64,000 bases of DNA, taken from assembly GCA_004299845.1 (NCBI GenBank), contig CP036201.1, forward strand, positions 2,604,001-2,668,000. The letters run 5' to 3'. The notes under the pieces are model-generated. The model did not search any database, was not told the DNA's origin, and saw only the letters and a list, made by a program, of their open reading frames with translations. Within the stretch, counting starts at the first letter, position 1. Every line of letters begins with the position of its first letter. Made by a program: the position numbers and the translations under genes. Shown piece after piece: positions 8,530-18,800 of the stretch. The stretch comes from Verrucomicrobia bacterium S94 (GTDB taxonomy: Bacteria; Verrucomicrobiota; Kiritimatiellia; Kiritimatiellales; Pontiellaceae).

Positions 8530-9026
8530 TGAACCCTTCTGAACATAATCCTCTGCTATGGCTCACCGTTCTGGCCCTTACAGAACAGGCCACCCGCGAC
8601 TGGCTCACCGGTCTCTACAACCGCCGCTACTTCGAAGAGACGCTGACCGACCATATATCCGCAGCGCGGCGCTACGACCGGCCGCTCAGCCTCGTCCTCT
8701 TCGACATTGACCGTTTTAAACAAATCAACGACTCGGCGGGTCATGCCGCCGGCGACACCGCACTCAAATCCTTCGCTGAAATTCTGAAGTCCACTGCCCG
8801 CGCTGCCGATATTCTCTGCCGGTTCGGCGGCGATGAATTTGCCGTGATCCTTCCCGAAACCGATGCCTCCAATGCCTGGAAATTTGCCGAGCGTGTCATG
8901 GCCAGACAGAAAAACCCCACCGTCACTACCGGCGTCGCCGCTCTGCCCGCAGCCGATCTCGTCAAAGAAGCTGACGCGGATCTGATGATCAGAAAAGCAG
9001 AATCCCGGCAATCGCCGAACCAATGA
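8529..9026 (+). CDS. Compact diguanylate cyclase (GGDEF)
   Basis: A 165-residue single-domain GGDEF protein that should make cyclic di-GMP. DWLTGLYNRRYF (24-35), FDIDRFKQIND (58-68) and an intact GGDEF (100-104) are present. An inhibitory-site motif RAAD (91-94) lies exactly five residues before GGDEF, so product inhibition is expected. The segment after GGDEF is shorter than usual, and there is no sensory domain apart from about 20 N-terminal residues. The start overlaps the YdcF-like gene. The last 38 bp overlap, convergently, the 3' end of the chromate transporter gene. Confidence 0.85.
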   Translation: MNPSEHNPLLWLTVLALTEQATRDWLTGLYNRRYFEETLTDHISAARRYDRPLSLVLFDIDRFKQINDSAGHAAGDTALKSFAEILKSTARAADILCRFGGDEFAVILPETDASNAWKFAERVMARQKNPTVTTGVAALPAADLVKEADADLMIRKAESRQSPNQ

Positions 9027-9507
9027 CCAGCCAGACCGGACTGACATTCCATTTGGCGACCAGAACCAGCGCCACGACCGTAATCCCCGCTGCAGCCCAG
9101 CCCGCCACCGCGACCCTGCCGATCTGCCATGCAGCAGCGGCGATCAATCCAACCACCGCCGGGCGCAGCCCGCTGAAAACCGCCTGCGTGCCGCTGCGTT
9201 CGTAAAAACGAAAAAAACAGAGCGCAAAAAGGAGCACCAGAATCAGGCCCGGCAATGCCACCGCCAGCGTAGCTACCAGTGCTCCCGGAAGCCCGCCGGT
9301 TTCATAGCCCACAAACGTCGCCATATTGATAGCAATCGGCCCGGGCGTGCTCTGCGAAATGGCAATCATATCCACAAACCGCTCAGTCGACATCCAGCCG
9401 CGCCGCTCCACCTCCTGCTGCAGAAAAGAAAGAATCGCATAGCCGCCGCCGAAGGCAAAACTGCCGATCACAAAAAAGGCATAAAAGAGTTCGAAGAGAA
9501 TGGTCAT
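8989..9507 (-). CDS. chrA: Chromate transporter, short-chain subunit 2
   Basis: A 172-residue membrane protein of the CHR superfamily. FGGGYAILSFLQQEVERR and AISQSTPGPIAINMATFVGY are the characteristic first-helix and QS-PGP motifs. Long ChrA proteins carry two such halves; here the halves are separate genes overlapping by 4 bp (9504-9507). Heterodimers of this kind export chromate, though the physiological substrate may differ. The 3' end overlaps the GGDEF gene on the other strand. Confidence 0.88.
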   Translation of the reverse strand: MTILFELFYAFFVIGSFAFGGGYAILSFLQQEVERRGWMSTERFVDMIAISQSTPGPIAINMATFVGYETGGLPGALVATLAVALPGLILVLLFALCFFRFYERSGTQAVFSGLRPAVVGLIAAAAWQIGRVAVAGWAAAGITVVALVLVAKWNVSPVWLVIGSAIAGILLF

Positions 9508-10085
9508 GAGCCACCGCCCCCGGTCTTACGAAACAGAATCGCCCCGAGGCATCCGCCGAGCAGGATCATCAGTACCGGATGCACGCCCGCGAAAACAATC
9601 AGCACAAACGATCCGGCGGCAATGCCAAGAGCAGGAAATGTTGAGATCGATTTTTTTCCCACCTGCCAGACCGCCATCACAATCAACGCGACCACTGCGG
9701 CACGAATACCCGCAAAGGCCTTCTGCACCCATGGGTGGTCAAACCACGGCGAAAGAAAGGCTGCCACCAGCAGAATAACAATCAGCGACGGTGCAGCCAT
9801 ACCCGCCGCCGCAAAAACGGCACCCGCAAAACCGCGCTTACGAAAACCGATCAGCGTGGCGGAATTCATGGCGATAATGCCGGGAATGGACTGACCGAGT
9901 GCATAGTAATCGACCATCTCCTCAGCCGAAATCCACCCCTTTGCATCCACGACCTCCGCCTTCATTAACGGAAACATGACATAGCCACCGCCGATCGTGA
10001 CAGCGCTGACTCTTAAAAAGGCAAAAAAAAGTTCCAGCAGTCCGGGGCGCACAGCGCTTCCGGACTCTGGAACTTCAGATTTCAT
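9504..10085 (-). CDS. chrA: Chromate transporter, short-chain subunit 1
   Basis: A 193-residue partner of the downstream CHR protein. TIGGGYVMFPLMKAEV and ALGQSIPGIIAMNSATLIGF correspond to the same two motifs. Several hydrophobic helices follow, and a Gly-rich tail ends the protein. It shares strand and orientation with serA, starting 12 bp past the serA stop codon, so it may be read through from serA. Confidence 0.88.
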   Translation of the reverse strand: MKSEVPESGSAVRPGLLELFFAFLRVSAVTIGGGYVMFPLMKAEVVDAKGWISAEEMVDYYALGQSIPGIIAMNSATLIGFRKRGFAGAVFAAAGMAAPSLIVILLVAAFLSPWFDHPWVQKAFAGIRAAVVALIVMAVWQVGKKSISTFPALGIAAGSFVLIVFAGVHPVLMILLGGCLGAILFRKTGGGGS

Positions 10086-10097
10086 TTCGGCATTTCG

Positions 10098-11675
10098 TTA
10101 GAAGGTAATGCAGGAGGCGTGAAGTGCATCGATCTGCTCGGCAATTTTATCAATCACGTCGCAGTCAGCTTTGCCGGTAATCCGCATCAGTGCCAGCGAA
10201 TTTTCACCGGACGGATCATGCGGATTGCGCATATCGTCAATATTCACGCCGACATCCGCCAGCGCCCGGCCGATCTGGCCGATGACGCCGGGCCGGTCTT
10301 TATAGATGAAAATCACGCAGGTTCCGACCGGTTCAAAATAGAGTTTGTCGAAATCGTTGATGCGCGAAATCATCATATTTCCTTCAGCCACTGTGCCGCG
10401 GACACTGATTCGCTGGAAGAGCGCGGCATCGACAGAGGTGGTCACATCCACAGTTATGGAATTGCCATACCCTTTGGAGGTATCTGCATCGCGATTGAAA
10501 TAGTCAACCCCCATCTCCTTCAGGTAGTCCACTGCAGCATCGAAGCCGAGCGAACGATCGAAACCATCGGAAAGGGCCGCCACAATCTGCACCAGCAACC
10601 AGTCACCGAAATTGGCGAGATCACCGTAAAAACTGGTTTCAATCAGCTTCATCTGCTTATTGCCGCCGGCAATTCCCCGGCATGCATGCGCCAAAGCGAA
10701 TGCGAGCTCGGAATAGGCCTTGTCCAGCCCCATCGGTACGTCGCGGTTGACCACATAGGATGCAATGCCCTTGTCATCGTATCCGATGAGCTGTGTGGCC
10801 GAACGGTGTGCGGCATTCCAGTTAGCCTCCACCGTACTTGCTCCCAGATGCGGCAGCATGATGTCGGCAATATCGGCAATCGGTTTTTCGCCCGCTTCAT
10901 CCTTCGGATATACATCATTCAGGAAGCGAATCCCTTTGTCTGCTTTCAGCGAGCGCAGATCGTCTTCGTTCAGAATGCCGGCGCGAGCGCAGTTGATGAT
11001 GGTCGCTCCGTTTTTCATACGGGCGAAAAGCGTTTTATTGATAATGCCGCGCGTTTCATCATTTTCCGGCATATGGAGCGAAATATAATCGCACGTTTCA
11101 AAAATCTCCGTCAGCTCCGCAGATTTTGCACCCAGGTCGCGCGCACGCTCTGCGGAAAGAAAGGGGTCATAAGCCAGAATCTTCACCTCGAAACCGGCGA
11201 GGCGCTTGGCTACCAGCTGGCCGATAGCCCCGAAACCGACAATACCGACGGTTTTGCCGGTAATCTCTTTGCCCATGAAATTTTTCTTTTCCCATTTTCC
11301 GGCACGCGTGGACGCATCGGCCGGAATGATGTGGCGCGCATCGGCCAGCATCAGAGCAAGCACCTCTTCAGCCACCGCATTGGCGTTGGCTCCGGGCGTA
11401 TTCATCACATCAATATTTCTGGAACGGGCATAGCGCGTATCAATCGTGTTATAGCCCGCACCGGCACGGATCACCACTTTCAGTGACGGCAGCGCATCAA
11501 TCACCTCAGCCGTTACTTTTTCTGACCGGACGATCAGGGCATGTGCATCAGGATGTTCGGACGCGAGAGAACTGAGGTCTGACGATTCATCCTGTATCAC
11601 AACATAGCCGCCATGGGCTTCCAGGGTTTCGCGGGCCACCGCATTCAACTTGGTCGGTATCAGTACCTTTTTCAT
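10098..11675 (-). CDS. serA: D-3-phosphoglycerate dehydrogenase
   Basis: Oxidises 3-phosphoglycerate to 3-phosphohydroxypyruvate, the entry to serine synthesis. It is 525 residues, the long form with catalytic/NAD domain, intervening domain and C-terminal ACT domain. VGIVGFGAIGQLVAKRL is the NAD-binding loop, and LPHLGAST holds the catalytic histidine. DRPGVIGQIGRALADVGVNI opens the ACT domain that usually mediates serine feedback. The ATG at 11675 follows GAGAGGAAACA, and the 22 additional upstream codons lack such a site. Confidence 0.94.
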   Translation of the reverse strand: MKKVLIPTKLNAVARETLEAHGGYVVIQDESSDLSSLASEHPDAHALIVRSEKVTAEVIDALPSLKVVIRAGAGYNTIDTRYARSRNIDVMNTPGANANAVAEEVLALMLADARHIIPADASTRAGKWEKKNFMGKEITGKTVGIVGFGAIGQLVAKRLAGFEVKILAYDPFLSAERARDLGAKSAELTEIFETCDYISLHMPENDETRGIINKTLFARMKNGATIINCARAGILNEDDLRSLKADKGIRFLNDVYPKDEAGEKPIADIADIMLPHLGASTVEANWNAAHRSATQLIGYDDKGIASYVVNRDVPMGLDKAYSELAFALAHACRGIAGGNKQMKLIETSFYGDLANFGDWLLVQIVAALSDGFDRSLGFDAAVDYLKEMGVDYFNRDADTSKGYGNSITVDVTTSVDAALFQRISVRGTVAEGNMMISRINDFDKLYFEPVGTCVIFIYKDRPGVIGQIGRALADVGVNIDDMRNPHDPSGENSLALMRITGKADCDVIDKIAEQIDALHASCITF

Positions 11676-11796
11676 TGTTTCCTCTCGGTTTGGTTTGAAA
11701 AATGAGCGCCTGACACTAAGGAGGCTTCCTGCCGGAATCAAGCTTTGACAATTTCCATTTTTCCGGCACAGTTTTCTCTTCTATCTGGATAAATTT

Positions 11797-12315
11797 ATGA
11801 AGAGACAATTATTTCTGACCGGCACATTCACCTCCGCCCTGCTGCTCAGCGGCTGTATGGGCTATCAGCTCGGCGGCGCAACTCACGAAGGAATCGACAC
11901 GGTGGCGATAGCCTCGGTCATCAACAACACCTCCGAACCGGCAATCGAAATTCAGGTGACCCACGCCATGCGGAACCGGCTTCAGTTCGACGGCCGTGTT
12001 CAACTGGTTAATCAGGCTGAACATGCCGATGCGGTCCTGGAAATTACGCTGACCAAATACGACATGAAGCCCATTGCCTATAAAACAGAGGAAGGGAAAC
12101 GAACCACTCCCGACCTCTACCGGCTGCGTATAACCGGCGAAGCGGAACTGCGGAATACCGCAACCGGCGAAGTCATCTCCAAATCCAGAACATATGGCGA
12201 ATCCACCTTTACATTCACCAGCGACCTCACCACCTCAAAACGTAACGCACTGCCCCCGGCAGCGGATGAAATCGCCAAATTTATCCTCGACGACCTGATT
12301 GAAGCCTGGAATTAG
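11797..12315 (+). CDS. LptE-like LPS-assembly lipoprotein
   Basis: A 172-residue lipoprotein. The signal peptide ends in LLLSGC with the lipid-bearing Cys20, followed by MGYQLGG, the usual LptE start. IDTVAIASVINNTSEPAIE and the C-terminal helix match the LptE (lipopolysaccharide assembly) fold, which plugs the LptD barrel in the outer membrane. Sequence identity in this family is low, so the call rests on layout and motif. It is divergent from serA and convergent with rpsT. Confidence 0.72.
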   Translation: MKRQLFLTGTFTSALLLSGCMGYQLGGATHEGIDTVAIASVINNTSEPAIEIQVTHAMRNRLQFDGRVQLVNQAEHADAVLEITLTKYDMKPIAYKTEEGKRTTPDLYRLRITGEAELRNTATGEVISKSRTYGESTFTFTSDLTTSKRNALPPAADEIAKFILDDLIEAWN

Positions 12316-12400
12316 CCTCCCGGCCGTTTTATGCACTAACGCCCGGATTTCAGATGCCCCACCAACGGTGTCGTATCATTCAAACGGAAGTTCCGGACAC

Positions 12401-12428
12401 AAAAAAAGCCCGCTCAAGGCGGGCTTTT
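12401..12428 (-). terminator. Terminator between rpsT and the LptE-like gene
   Basis: AAAAGCCCGC and GCGGGCTTTT form a 10-bp stem with a 5-base loop. Flanking A and T runs make it usable in both directions, with the longer U run on the rpsT side. Confidence 0.85.
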
Positions 12429-12443
12429 CCAAACACCGGAAGA
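12425..12443. repeat. Intergenic inverted repeat, TTCCA/TGGAA family
   Basis: TTTTCCAAACACCGGAAGA is adjacent to the rpsT terminator and directly downstream of the rpsT stop codon. It is the same arrangement as at argG. Confidence 0.5.
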
Positions 12444-12447
12444 TCGG

Positions 12448-12711
12448 TTAAGCAATCTTACGCAGTCCGTTTGCGGCATTGGTTTTACGGCGGATTGCGG
12501 TGTTTTTCTTGATAACACCCGCTTTGGCCGCTTTATCGAGCACGGAGCTGTAGGTTTTCAGTGCAGCAGCACCCGCTTCCGCGTCCTTGGCTTCCAATGC
12601 TTCCATCATGCTGCGGCGCGCCGTTTTGATGCGGGTACGGACCTGTACATTGCGGTCATGGCGCACCGTGTTCTGACGCATTCTTTTCTTAGCACTCTTT
12701 AGATTCGGCAT
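12448..12711 (-). CDS. rpsT: 30S ribosomal protein S20
   Basis: An 87-residue basic protein starting MPNLKSAKKRMRQN, with NTAIRRKTNAANGLRKIA near the end. This is the typical S20 pattern of two long helices binding 16S rRNA. It stands alone with its own promoter and terminator, as is common for this gene. Confidence 0.96.
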   Translation of the reverse strand: MPNLKSAKKRMRQNTVRHDRNVQVRTRIKTARRSMMEALEAKDAEAGAAALKTYSSVLDKAAKAGVIKKNTAIRRKTNAANGLRKIA

Positions 12712-12766
12712 TTCAAATACTCCGTTTTAACAAATTCGTTCCCGCAGTTCGGGAAAAGAGGATGGG

Positions 12767-12794
12767 ATAGTAGCGAAGCGGATTTTGAAGTCAA
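12767..12794 (-). promoter_or_regulatory. Promoter of rpsT
   Basis: On the minus strand, TTGACT (12789-12794) and TACTAT (12767-12772) are separated by 16 bp. Each hexamer is close to consensus. The site is 56 bp upstream of rpsT and just past the lepB 3' end. Confidence 0.6.
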
Positions 12795-12819
12795 CCCGCA
12801 AATCCCTCATTTTTATCAA

Positions 12820-13941
12820 CTAGCGCACTACACCCCAGTGGTCGCGAAAGGGCCAATAGACAAAAATAGCCGGTCCCTGAAAATCATTACGCGGAACGCC
12901 GCCGAAAAACCGACCGTCAAGACTCATATTCGGTTTGGTGTTATCACCCATCATCAGATACTCATCTTCACCCAGCTGAATAAAGTCATCTTCCGTTTCC
13001 AGCAGAGACCCCGGAGCTGTATTGTGCCCTCCACTGTATTTCGGGTCCGTGGCAATGGTTTCAAACATGGGCGGATCGGAAACGATTTTTCCATCGGCGA
13101 CCAGCCGTCGATTCTGAATCTGGATTTTTTCGCCGGGCAGTCCAACCATACGCTTAATGTAGAAATTATCCTTCCGGATCTGCGGATGGTTCAGACTGCG
13201 CGTGGAAAATACGGAAATATCGCCCCGTTCCGGCTTCATCCAGTTGTATTTCATTTTATTCACCAGAATATGGTCTCCGGCAATCACCCGGCCCGAAACG
13301 ATCACGTCTCCTTCATTATAATAGGGCTCGCTGGTCCGCTGCTGCGCACTCCGCTCAGCAATCTGCCGGCGCAGCTCCTCCTGCATGTAACTGGGGAATT
13401 TATGATCCACACCGCCGATCGTAATAATAATCTTATCACGATCCCCTCTCACGTTGCGCTGCATAAACCGCCCGGAAGCTTTTGCACGGATTTCCTTGTA
13501 CGATGTGCCCGTAAGCAGCCATTTAGGAAACTTTGTCAGCGGATTATCAAAAATCCCCGGTTCAGCCTGCTGTTCCACCGTAATCCCATTCAGCGTAGGC
13601 TGCATTGAGCCCGTCGGAATTTTAAAGGGCTGAAAGAAAAACGCGCGGATCGCCATAGCAGCCCCCAGAGCCACAATCAGCGTTTCCGTCCACTCCATCA
13701 TCGGGGTTTTCCGGGCAAACGGATACACCCGGTTCGCCGCCTCCTCCAGCGTCTGGACAGCCCGCTCCACATCGCCTTTCCCGGTTTTGCGGATTTCCAT
13801 CACCACAGTTTCAGCCTCGATCAACGCAGCCAGATCGGCCGGATCGGCAATATCCTCGCGCATGTGCCGCGCATGCCGCGCCATATGCAGATATTCCTTC
13901 AGCTGTTTCTTCAGTTTGCGTTTTGCAAAATATCCCATCAT
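12820..13941 (-). CDS. lepB: Signal peptidase I with large insertion
   Basis: A 373-residue membrane protease that removes signal peptides. The first 80 residues are a basic cytoplasmic helix-rich region, followed by one membrane segment (about 85-105). The catalytic Ser112 lies in KIPTGSMQPTL and the general-base Lys263 in YIKRMVGLPGE. MMGDNTKPNMSLDGRFFG is the last conserved box. About 150 residues separate Ser and Lys, compared with about 55 in E. coli LepB. The extra segment (about 120-225) includes a predicted globular or charged region. It lies 11 bp after lepA; lepA-lepB linkage is common. Confidence 0.92.
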   Translation of the reverse strand: MMGYFAKRKLKKQLKEYLHMARHARHMREDIADPADLAALIEAETVVMEIRKTGKGDVERAVQTLEEAANRVYPFARKTPMMEWTETLIVALGAAMAIRAFFFQPFKIPTGSMQPTLNGITVEQQAEPGIFDNPLTKFPKWLLTGTSYKEIRAKASGRFMQRNVRGDRDKIIITIGGVDHKFPSYMQEELRRQIAERSAQQRTSEPYYNEGDVIVSGRVIAGDHILVNKMKYNWMKPERGDISVFSTRSLNHPQIRKDNFYIKRMVGLPGEKIQIQNRRLVADGKIVSDPPMFETIATDPKYSGGHNTAPGSLLETEDDFIQLGEDEYLMMGDNTKPNMSLDGRFFGGVPRNDFQGPAIFVYWPFRDHWGVVR

Positions 13942-13952
13942 TGGAAAATCCG

Positions 13953-15758
13953 TTATTTGTTATTGGTTTTCAGGACAGCAATGAAGGCCTCCTGCGGAAT
14001 ATTCACCTTGCCGATCGCCTTCAGCTTCTTCTTACCTTCCTTCTGGCGTTCGAGCAGCTTTCGTTTACGGGAAATATCACCGCCGTAACACTTTGCCGTC
14101 ACATCCTTGCGATAGGCGCGAATCGTCTCGCGGGCAATCACCTTGCCGTTCACCGCTGCCTGCAGTGCCACGGCAAAGGCCTGACGCGGAATGACGTCGA
14201 GCAATGATTTGCACATCTGCCGCCCGCGGTATTCCGCTTTCGAACGGTGAACAATACATGAAAAGGCATCGACCACTTCACCGTGTATGAGAATATCCAT
14301 CCGCACCAGTTCCGACTGCTGGTAATCGGCATATTCATAATCCATCGAAGCATAACCGCGCGAAATCGTTTTCAGACGGTCGTAAAAATCAATCAGCACC
14401 TCATTTAACGGCATATGGCAGGTGAGCATCACCCGGTGCCCGTCGATCGAGTCGGTTTTCACAATCTGGCCGCGTTTGTCCATAATAAGCGCCATCATAT
14501 CGCCCATATGATCCGTCGGGCAGATAATCGTGGCATTAATCATCGGCTCTTCAATATGCTCAATCAATGATGGATCAGGCAGATACATCGGATTATCGAC
14601 CTCTTTGACCTCTCCGTTTTTCAGCACAACACGGTATTCCACATTCGGATAGGACGAAATAATATCGAGGTTAAACTCCCGCCGCAGACGCTCCATGATG
14701 ATTTCCATGTGCAGCAATCCCAGAAATCCGCAACGGAAGCCGAAGCCCAGTGCAATCGAGGATTCCGCCTGAAAAGTAAACGAAGCATCGTTCAACCGCA
14801 GCTTATCCATGCTCGCGCCGAGCTTTTCATAATCCGAGGTCTCCACCGGATAAATCCCTGAAAAGACCATCGGATGGATTTCCTTGAATCCCGGCAGCGC
14901 ATCCACTGCCGGTTTTTTCGCCAGCGTCAGCGTATCACCGATCTGGATCTCCGAGGCATCCTTCATATTGGCGATCACATAGCCGACAGCCCCTTCTTCA
15001 AGAATTCTGCACCTTTCCATTTCCGGGGTAAAAACACCGACTTCCTTGATTTCATAGTCGGTGCCGGTGCTCATCACGCGGATTTTATCGCCGGCCTTCA
15101 AGGCCCCGGAAAAGAGGCGCATATACACCACCACACCGCGAAACGCATCATACTTCGAATCGAAAACAAGGGCACGCGTCAACTTATCCGCAGCCGGGGT
15201 CGGCGGCGGAAAACGCTCAACCACAGCCTCCAGCACCGCCTCAATCCCGATTCCCTTTTTGGCGCTCACCTGCAGAGCATCGGTCGCCTCAATCGCCAGA
15301 ATATCCTCAATCTGCTGAGAGACTTCATCGATATCCGCATTCGGCATTTCAATCTTGTTCAGTACCGGCAGAATTTCGAGTTCGTTTTCAACCGCCAGGT
15401 ACGTATTGGAAACCGTCTGCGCTTCCACGCCCTGCGCCGCATCCACCACCAGAATCGCCCCTTCGCAGGCCTGCAGACTGCGCGAAACCTCATAGGAAAA
15501 GTCCACGTGGCCGGGGGTATCGATCAGATTGAAGGTATAGGTTTTTCCATCCTTCGCCGTATATTTCATCGTCACCGGATGGGCCTTGATCGTGATACCG
15601 CGCTCGCGCTCCAGGTCCATGGAGTCCAGCAGCTGCTCCTTCATCTTGCGCTCTTCAACCGTCTGCGTCAGTTCCAGCATGCGGTCGGCCAGCGTCGACT
15701 TGCCGTGATCGATGTGAGCAATAATTGAGAAATTTCGTATTAAACTAAGATCGTTCAT
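13953..15758 (-). CDS. lepA: Elongation factor 4 (back-translocating GTPase)
   Basis: A 601-residue translational GTPase. AHIDHGKST (14-22) is the P-loop, RGITIKAHPV is switch I and DTPGHVDF is switch II. The LepA-specific C-terminal domain is present (DYEYADYQQSELVRMDIL, then RKRKLLERQKEGKKK). The ATG at 15758 matches the family N-terminus NDLSLIRNFSIIAHIDHGK; an upstream in-frame stretch is not conserved-looking. It is transcribed with lepB. Confidence 0.97.
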   Translation of the reverse strand: MNDLSLIRNFSIIAHIDHGKSTLADRMLELTQTVEERKMKEQLLDSMDLERERGITIKAHPVTMKYTAKDGKTYTFNLIDTPGHVDFSYEVSRSLQACEGAILVVDAAQGVEAQTVSNTYLAVENELEILPVLNKIEMPNADIDEVSQQIEDILAIEATDALQVSAKKGIGIEAVLEAVVERFPPPTPAADKLTRALVFDSKYDAFRGVVVYMRLFSGALKAGDKIRVMSTGTDYEIKEVGVFTPEMERCRILEEGAVGYVIANMKDASEIQIGDTLTLAKKPAVDALPGFKEIHPMVFSGIYPVETSDYEKLGASMDKLRLNDASFTFQAESSIALGFGFRCGFLGLLHMEIIMERLRREFNLDIISSYPNVEYRVVLKNGEVKEVDNPMYLPDPSLIEHIEEPMINATIICPTDHMGDMMALIMDKRGQIVKTDSIDGHRVMLTCHMPLNEVLIDFYDRLKTISRGYASMDYEYADYQQSELVRMDILIHGEVVDAFSCIVHRSKAEYRGRQMCKSLLDVIPRQAFAVALQAAVNGKVIARETIRAYRKDVTAKCYGGDISRKRKLLERQKEGKKKLKAIGKVNIPQEAFIAVLKTNNK

Positions 15759-15838
15759 AAACCTGCGCAAAAAGTTCCGGGCACAACGGCCCACAGAAAT
15801 AGAGCGCACAAGCTACCCGAGCCCCGCCCCAAGGTCAA

Positions 15839-15855
15839 TTTCCAAACCTTGGAAG
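15839..15855. repeat. Intergenic inverted repeat, TTCCA/TGGAA family
   Basis: TTTCCAAACCTTGGAAG lies between the autotransporter 3' end and lepA. A further GGAATTTTCC-like segment follows at about 15864-15875. Confidence 0.55.
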
Positions 15856-15886
15856 GCGGTCCGGGAATTTTCCGGAGTCTGTAAAA

Positions 15887-18800
15887 TCAGAACTCGATGT
15901 TCACGCGGGCATTGAGAATATTCGCTGTATAGCCGGAACCGAAACGGCCGTCAAATCCAAGGGCATATTCATAAACCGTGCCCTTTTTATTCTCCGTCCA
16001 GAGTGAAATGGCCGCACCCAGCTCAAACAGATCTGAAGCCGGAGAAACCATGCCGAATGAATAATTCCCCGTTCCACCATCCAGCGTATAGCCCAGACTG
16101 TCCTCATCCGTATTGAATTCGTGCAGCCACTTCGCGTGCACTTCCGGCATCAGCACCACATTGCGCAGTTCTTTCCGGAATACAGTTTCAATGCCGAGTT
16201 CCGATTTAAAACTCCAGCGATTATAGTCATCGACCTTTTTCACCACGGAATCAGAGGATTTTTCTTTATAACTATCCTGCATCCAGTTGCCGCCGGAAAG
16301 CGCCAGCGTCGGCGTCAGGAAGATGGTATCCCGACGATAAACCAGTTCCTTTCCGCCGCCCAGATAGAACCCGAACTGACTGGCATCAAAATCACTTTCG
16401 GTATCAAAAGCGGTTCCGGTTTTGTTTTCCACCGAACCCATGCCATACGCCAGGCTGGCGTCAGCAAACCAGGACTTCGACCCATAGGAACCATAAAGAA
16501 TACCGTAGCCCATATCGGACTCACTCTCATCGCCGTCGTCCTGATCAATCTTCGATACGGAATAACCGCCGGCCAGACCGATCAGCAAATCCCGAAAAGC
16601 TTTGTCGTAACCCACAACCACGCCGTAAACCGACTGATCATAACCTGAAAATGCGCCATCGTCATCCTGTTCGCCCCAGCTGCCGAAACTTTTGACCCAG
16701 AATTGAGCCTGTTCGCCCGGAAAATGCGGTCCGGAAACCCCCACCGGCCAATAGGAATCCGGAACAACTCCACGATTCTGCACCTGCCGCATCGCCTCGG
16801 ACACCCCTTCCATATGCATATAGGTCGGTGCTCCGCGATCATACAGTTGCGTCAGTTGCGCATTCTGAGCTGCACTATCCAGCGCTCCCAGCACCTCCAA
16901 CTGATTTGCCGCATTCTGATCGCCTCCGGTTGCAAGCGAGTCAATCTCCTCCGCAACGGCATACATCTGGGAATTGGTATCAAAACCGGCACTCATCGCA
17001 AGACTTTGGCGCACCAGCTCTATAAAGAGGTCATTACCAACCACCGACATATCAATATCGAACAGTCCGTTTTCGGCTTCGGCATTCAAAATAGAAGGAT
17101 CAATCCCGCCGCCGATCAGCAATGAAGACGATGCGTTTACAATCTGCCGGGAATTCGTAATCCCTACATCGGCATCGCTCACAAAACCGGTAAATCGGAT
17201 CGTAGCATTCGACTCAAAAGAAGCACTCGCAACATCAAGCACCGGCGTAGCGGCAGTCACACTGTCAAATTCCAGCACGGAATCGGCATCCTGCACATAG
17301 GATCCCGCCGTAACGACCGCATCATCCCCGACCTGAAGCAGCCCGCCGCCGGACACCGACAGCGTCTGCGTTACATCAAGCTGAGCCGTATCGGAAATCT
17401 GCACAGCATTGCCGGCCCCCGATATCGTAAAATCGTTCCCACCGGAATAATCAGCCCCGCCTTCAAGAACCAGCAGATTTCCGGTTCCTGTACCGCCGAT
17501 AACGGCATCGCCCGAAACCGCGAGTGATCCGTCCGTGACCCGCACCAGGTTATTGTCACCCTGATTTCCCAACTCCAGATTATCCGTAGATACGTAACCT
17601 CCGTTAGTGACCACCAACTGGTTCATTGAACCGGTTTCACCGATGGAAAGAACTCCGGTGTTGTTCCAGTCCGCATGATCAATCAGCACCGAGTTTCCAT
17701 CTCCGGCTTCGCCCAGATCCGCGCCGGCACTCGTCAGCGTCCCGCCATCCGTAACCTGCAAAACAGTTCCGCCATTCGTCGCTCCGAGCGACAGCGCATC
17801 GGCTCCGAGATCCCAGGTGCCTCCGCTCAGCAGAAGTGCTTTACTGCCATCCAGCGCGTTGGTCATCCCCGAAAGTGCTCCGGTTACCTCGAATGTACCC
17901 CCTTCACCGAACACAAAGCCGTTTGCCGGAACAGTGAAATCATTACTGGCCATCAGCCAGCCTCCGTTTTCAAAAGTAAAGGTATTGTCGCCGGCTATCG
18001 TCAATCCATCCGCCGCATTCAGAACAACTTTACCACCACTGCTCACATATACGCTGTTGTTTGAATTTGATGCATGACCCAGCACAAGCGAATCCGTCAC
18101 CAATTGCGCACCGTCGCCCGAAACCGCAACCGCATTATCAACCGCATTGGAACCGACACCTACTTCCAGCGACCCGATGACCGCGTCGGCGGTAATATTC
18201 AGCTGATTTCCCGAAGTTGAAGCGCCAACCGCAATTGTTCCGGCTTCATCCCATGTGCCGTGAACCCCGAGCGTCCGGTTACTCTCCAGCCCCGTAACGC
18301 CCGTCAACGCGCCATAAACATTCAGACCGCCGCCCGCATTCCATACAAAACCATTCGTCGCAGCATTAAAATCAGCCTGAACATTCAGCGTTCCGCCATC
18401 ATTCAGTTCAAAAGAGTTTGTTCCGGCAATGATCAGCTCATCCAGAGTAACCGCTCCCCCCTCATTGACCTGAACCAGATTCATGCGGTTGCTCACGTTG
18501 CCGACCACCAGCGCCTCAACGTTCAAATCCGCATCAGCAACAACCAGCAGATTACTGTTAGCCGCGGCCGCATAGCCGACATATCCGGTCACCGCCGAAA
18601 CTTCGGCTGCATTCAGAATATCCATCCGATTTGAGGATCCGCCATAACCGACTGCCAACGTCTCTCCGACGCTCAATCCGCTTTCATCCACCACAACCCG
18701 ATTGCCCACAGAATCACTCTGTACCCCGATCAGAAAATTATTCGCACCGACGGTGCCGCCATTGGTCACGACCAGACTGTTGCCGGAGCCGCCATCACCG

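Noticed and set aside
10119-11486. 455-codon open frame antisense to serA
   Set aside because: serA is unambiguous, and the antisense product shows no family features or ribosome site.
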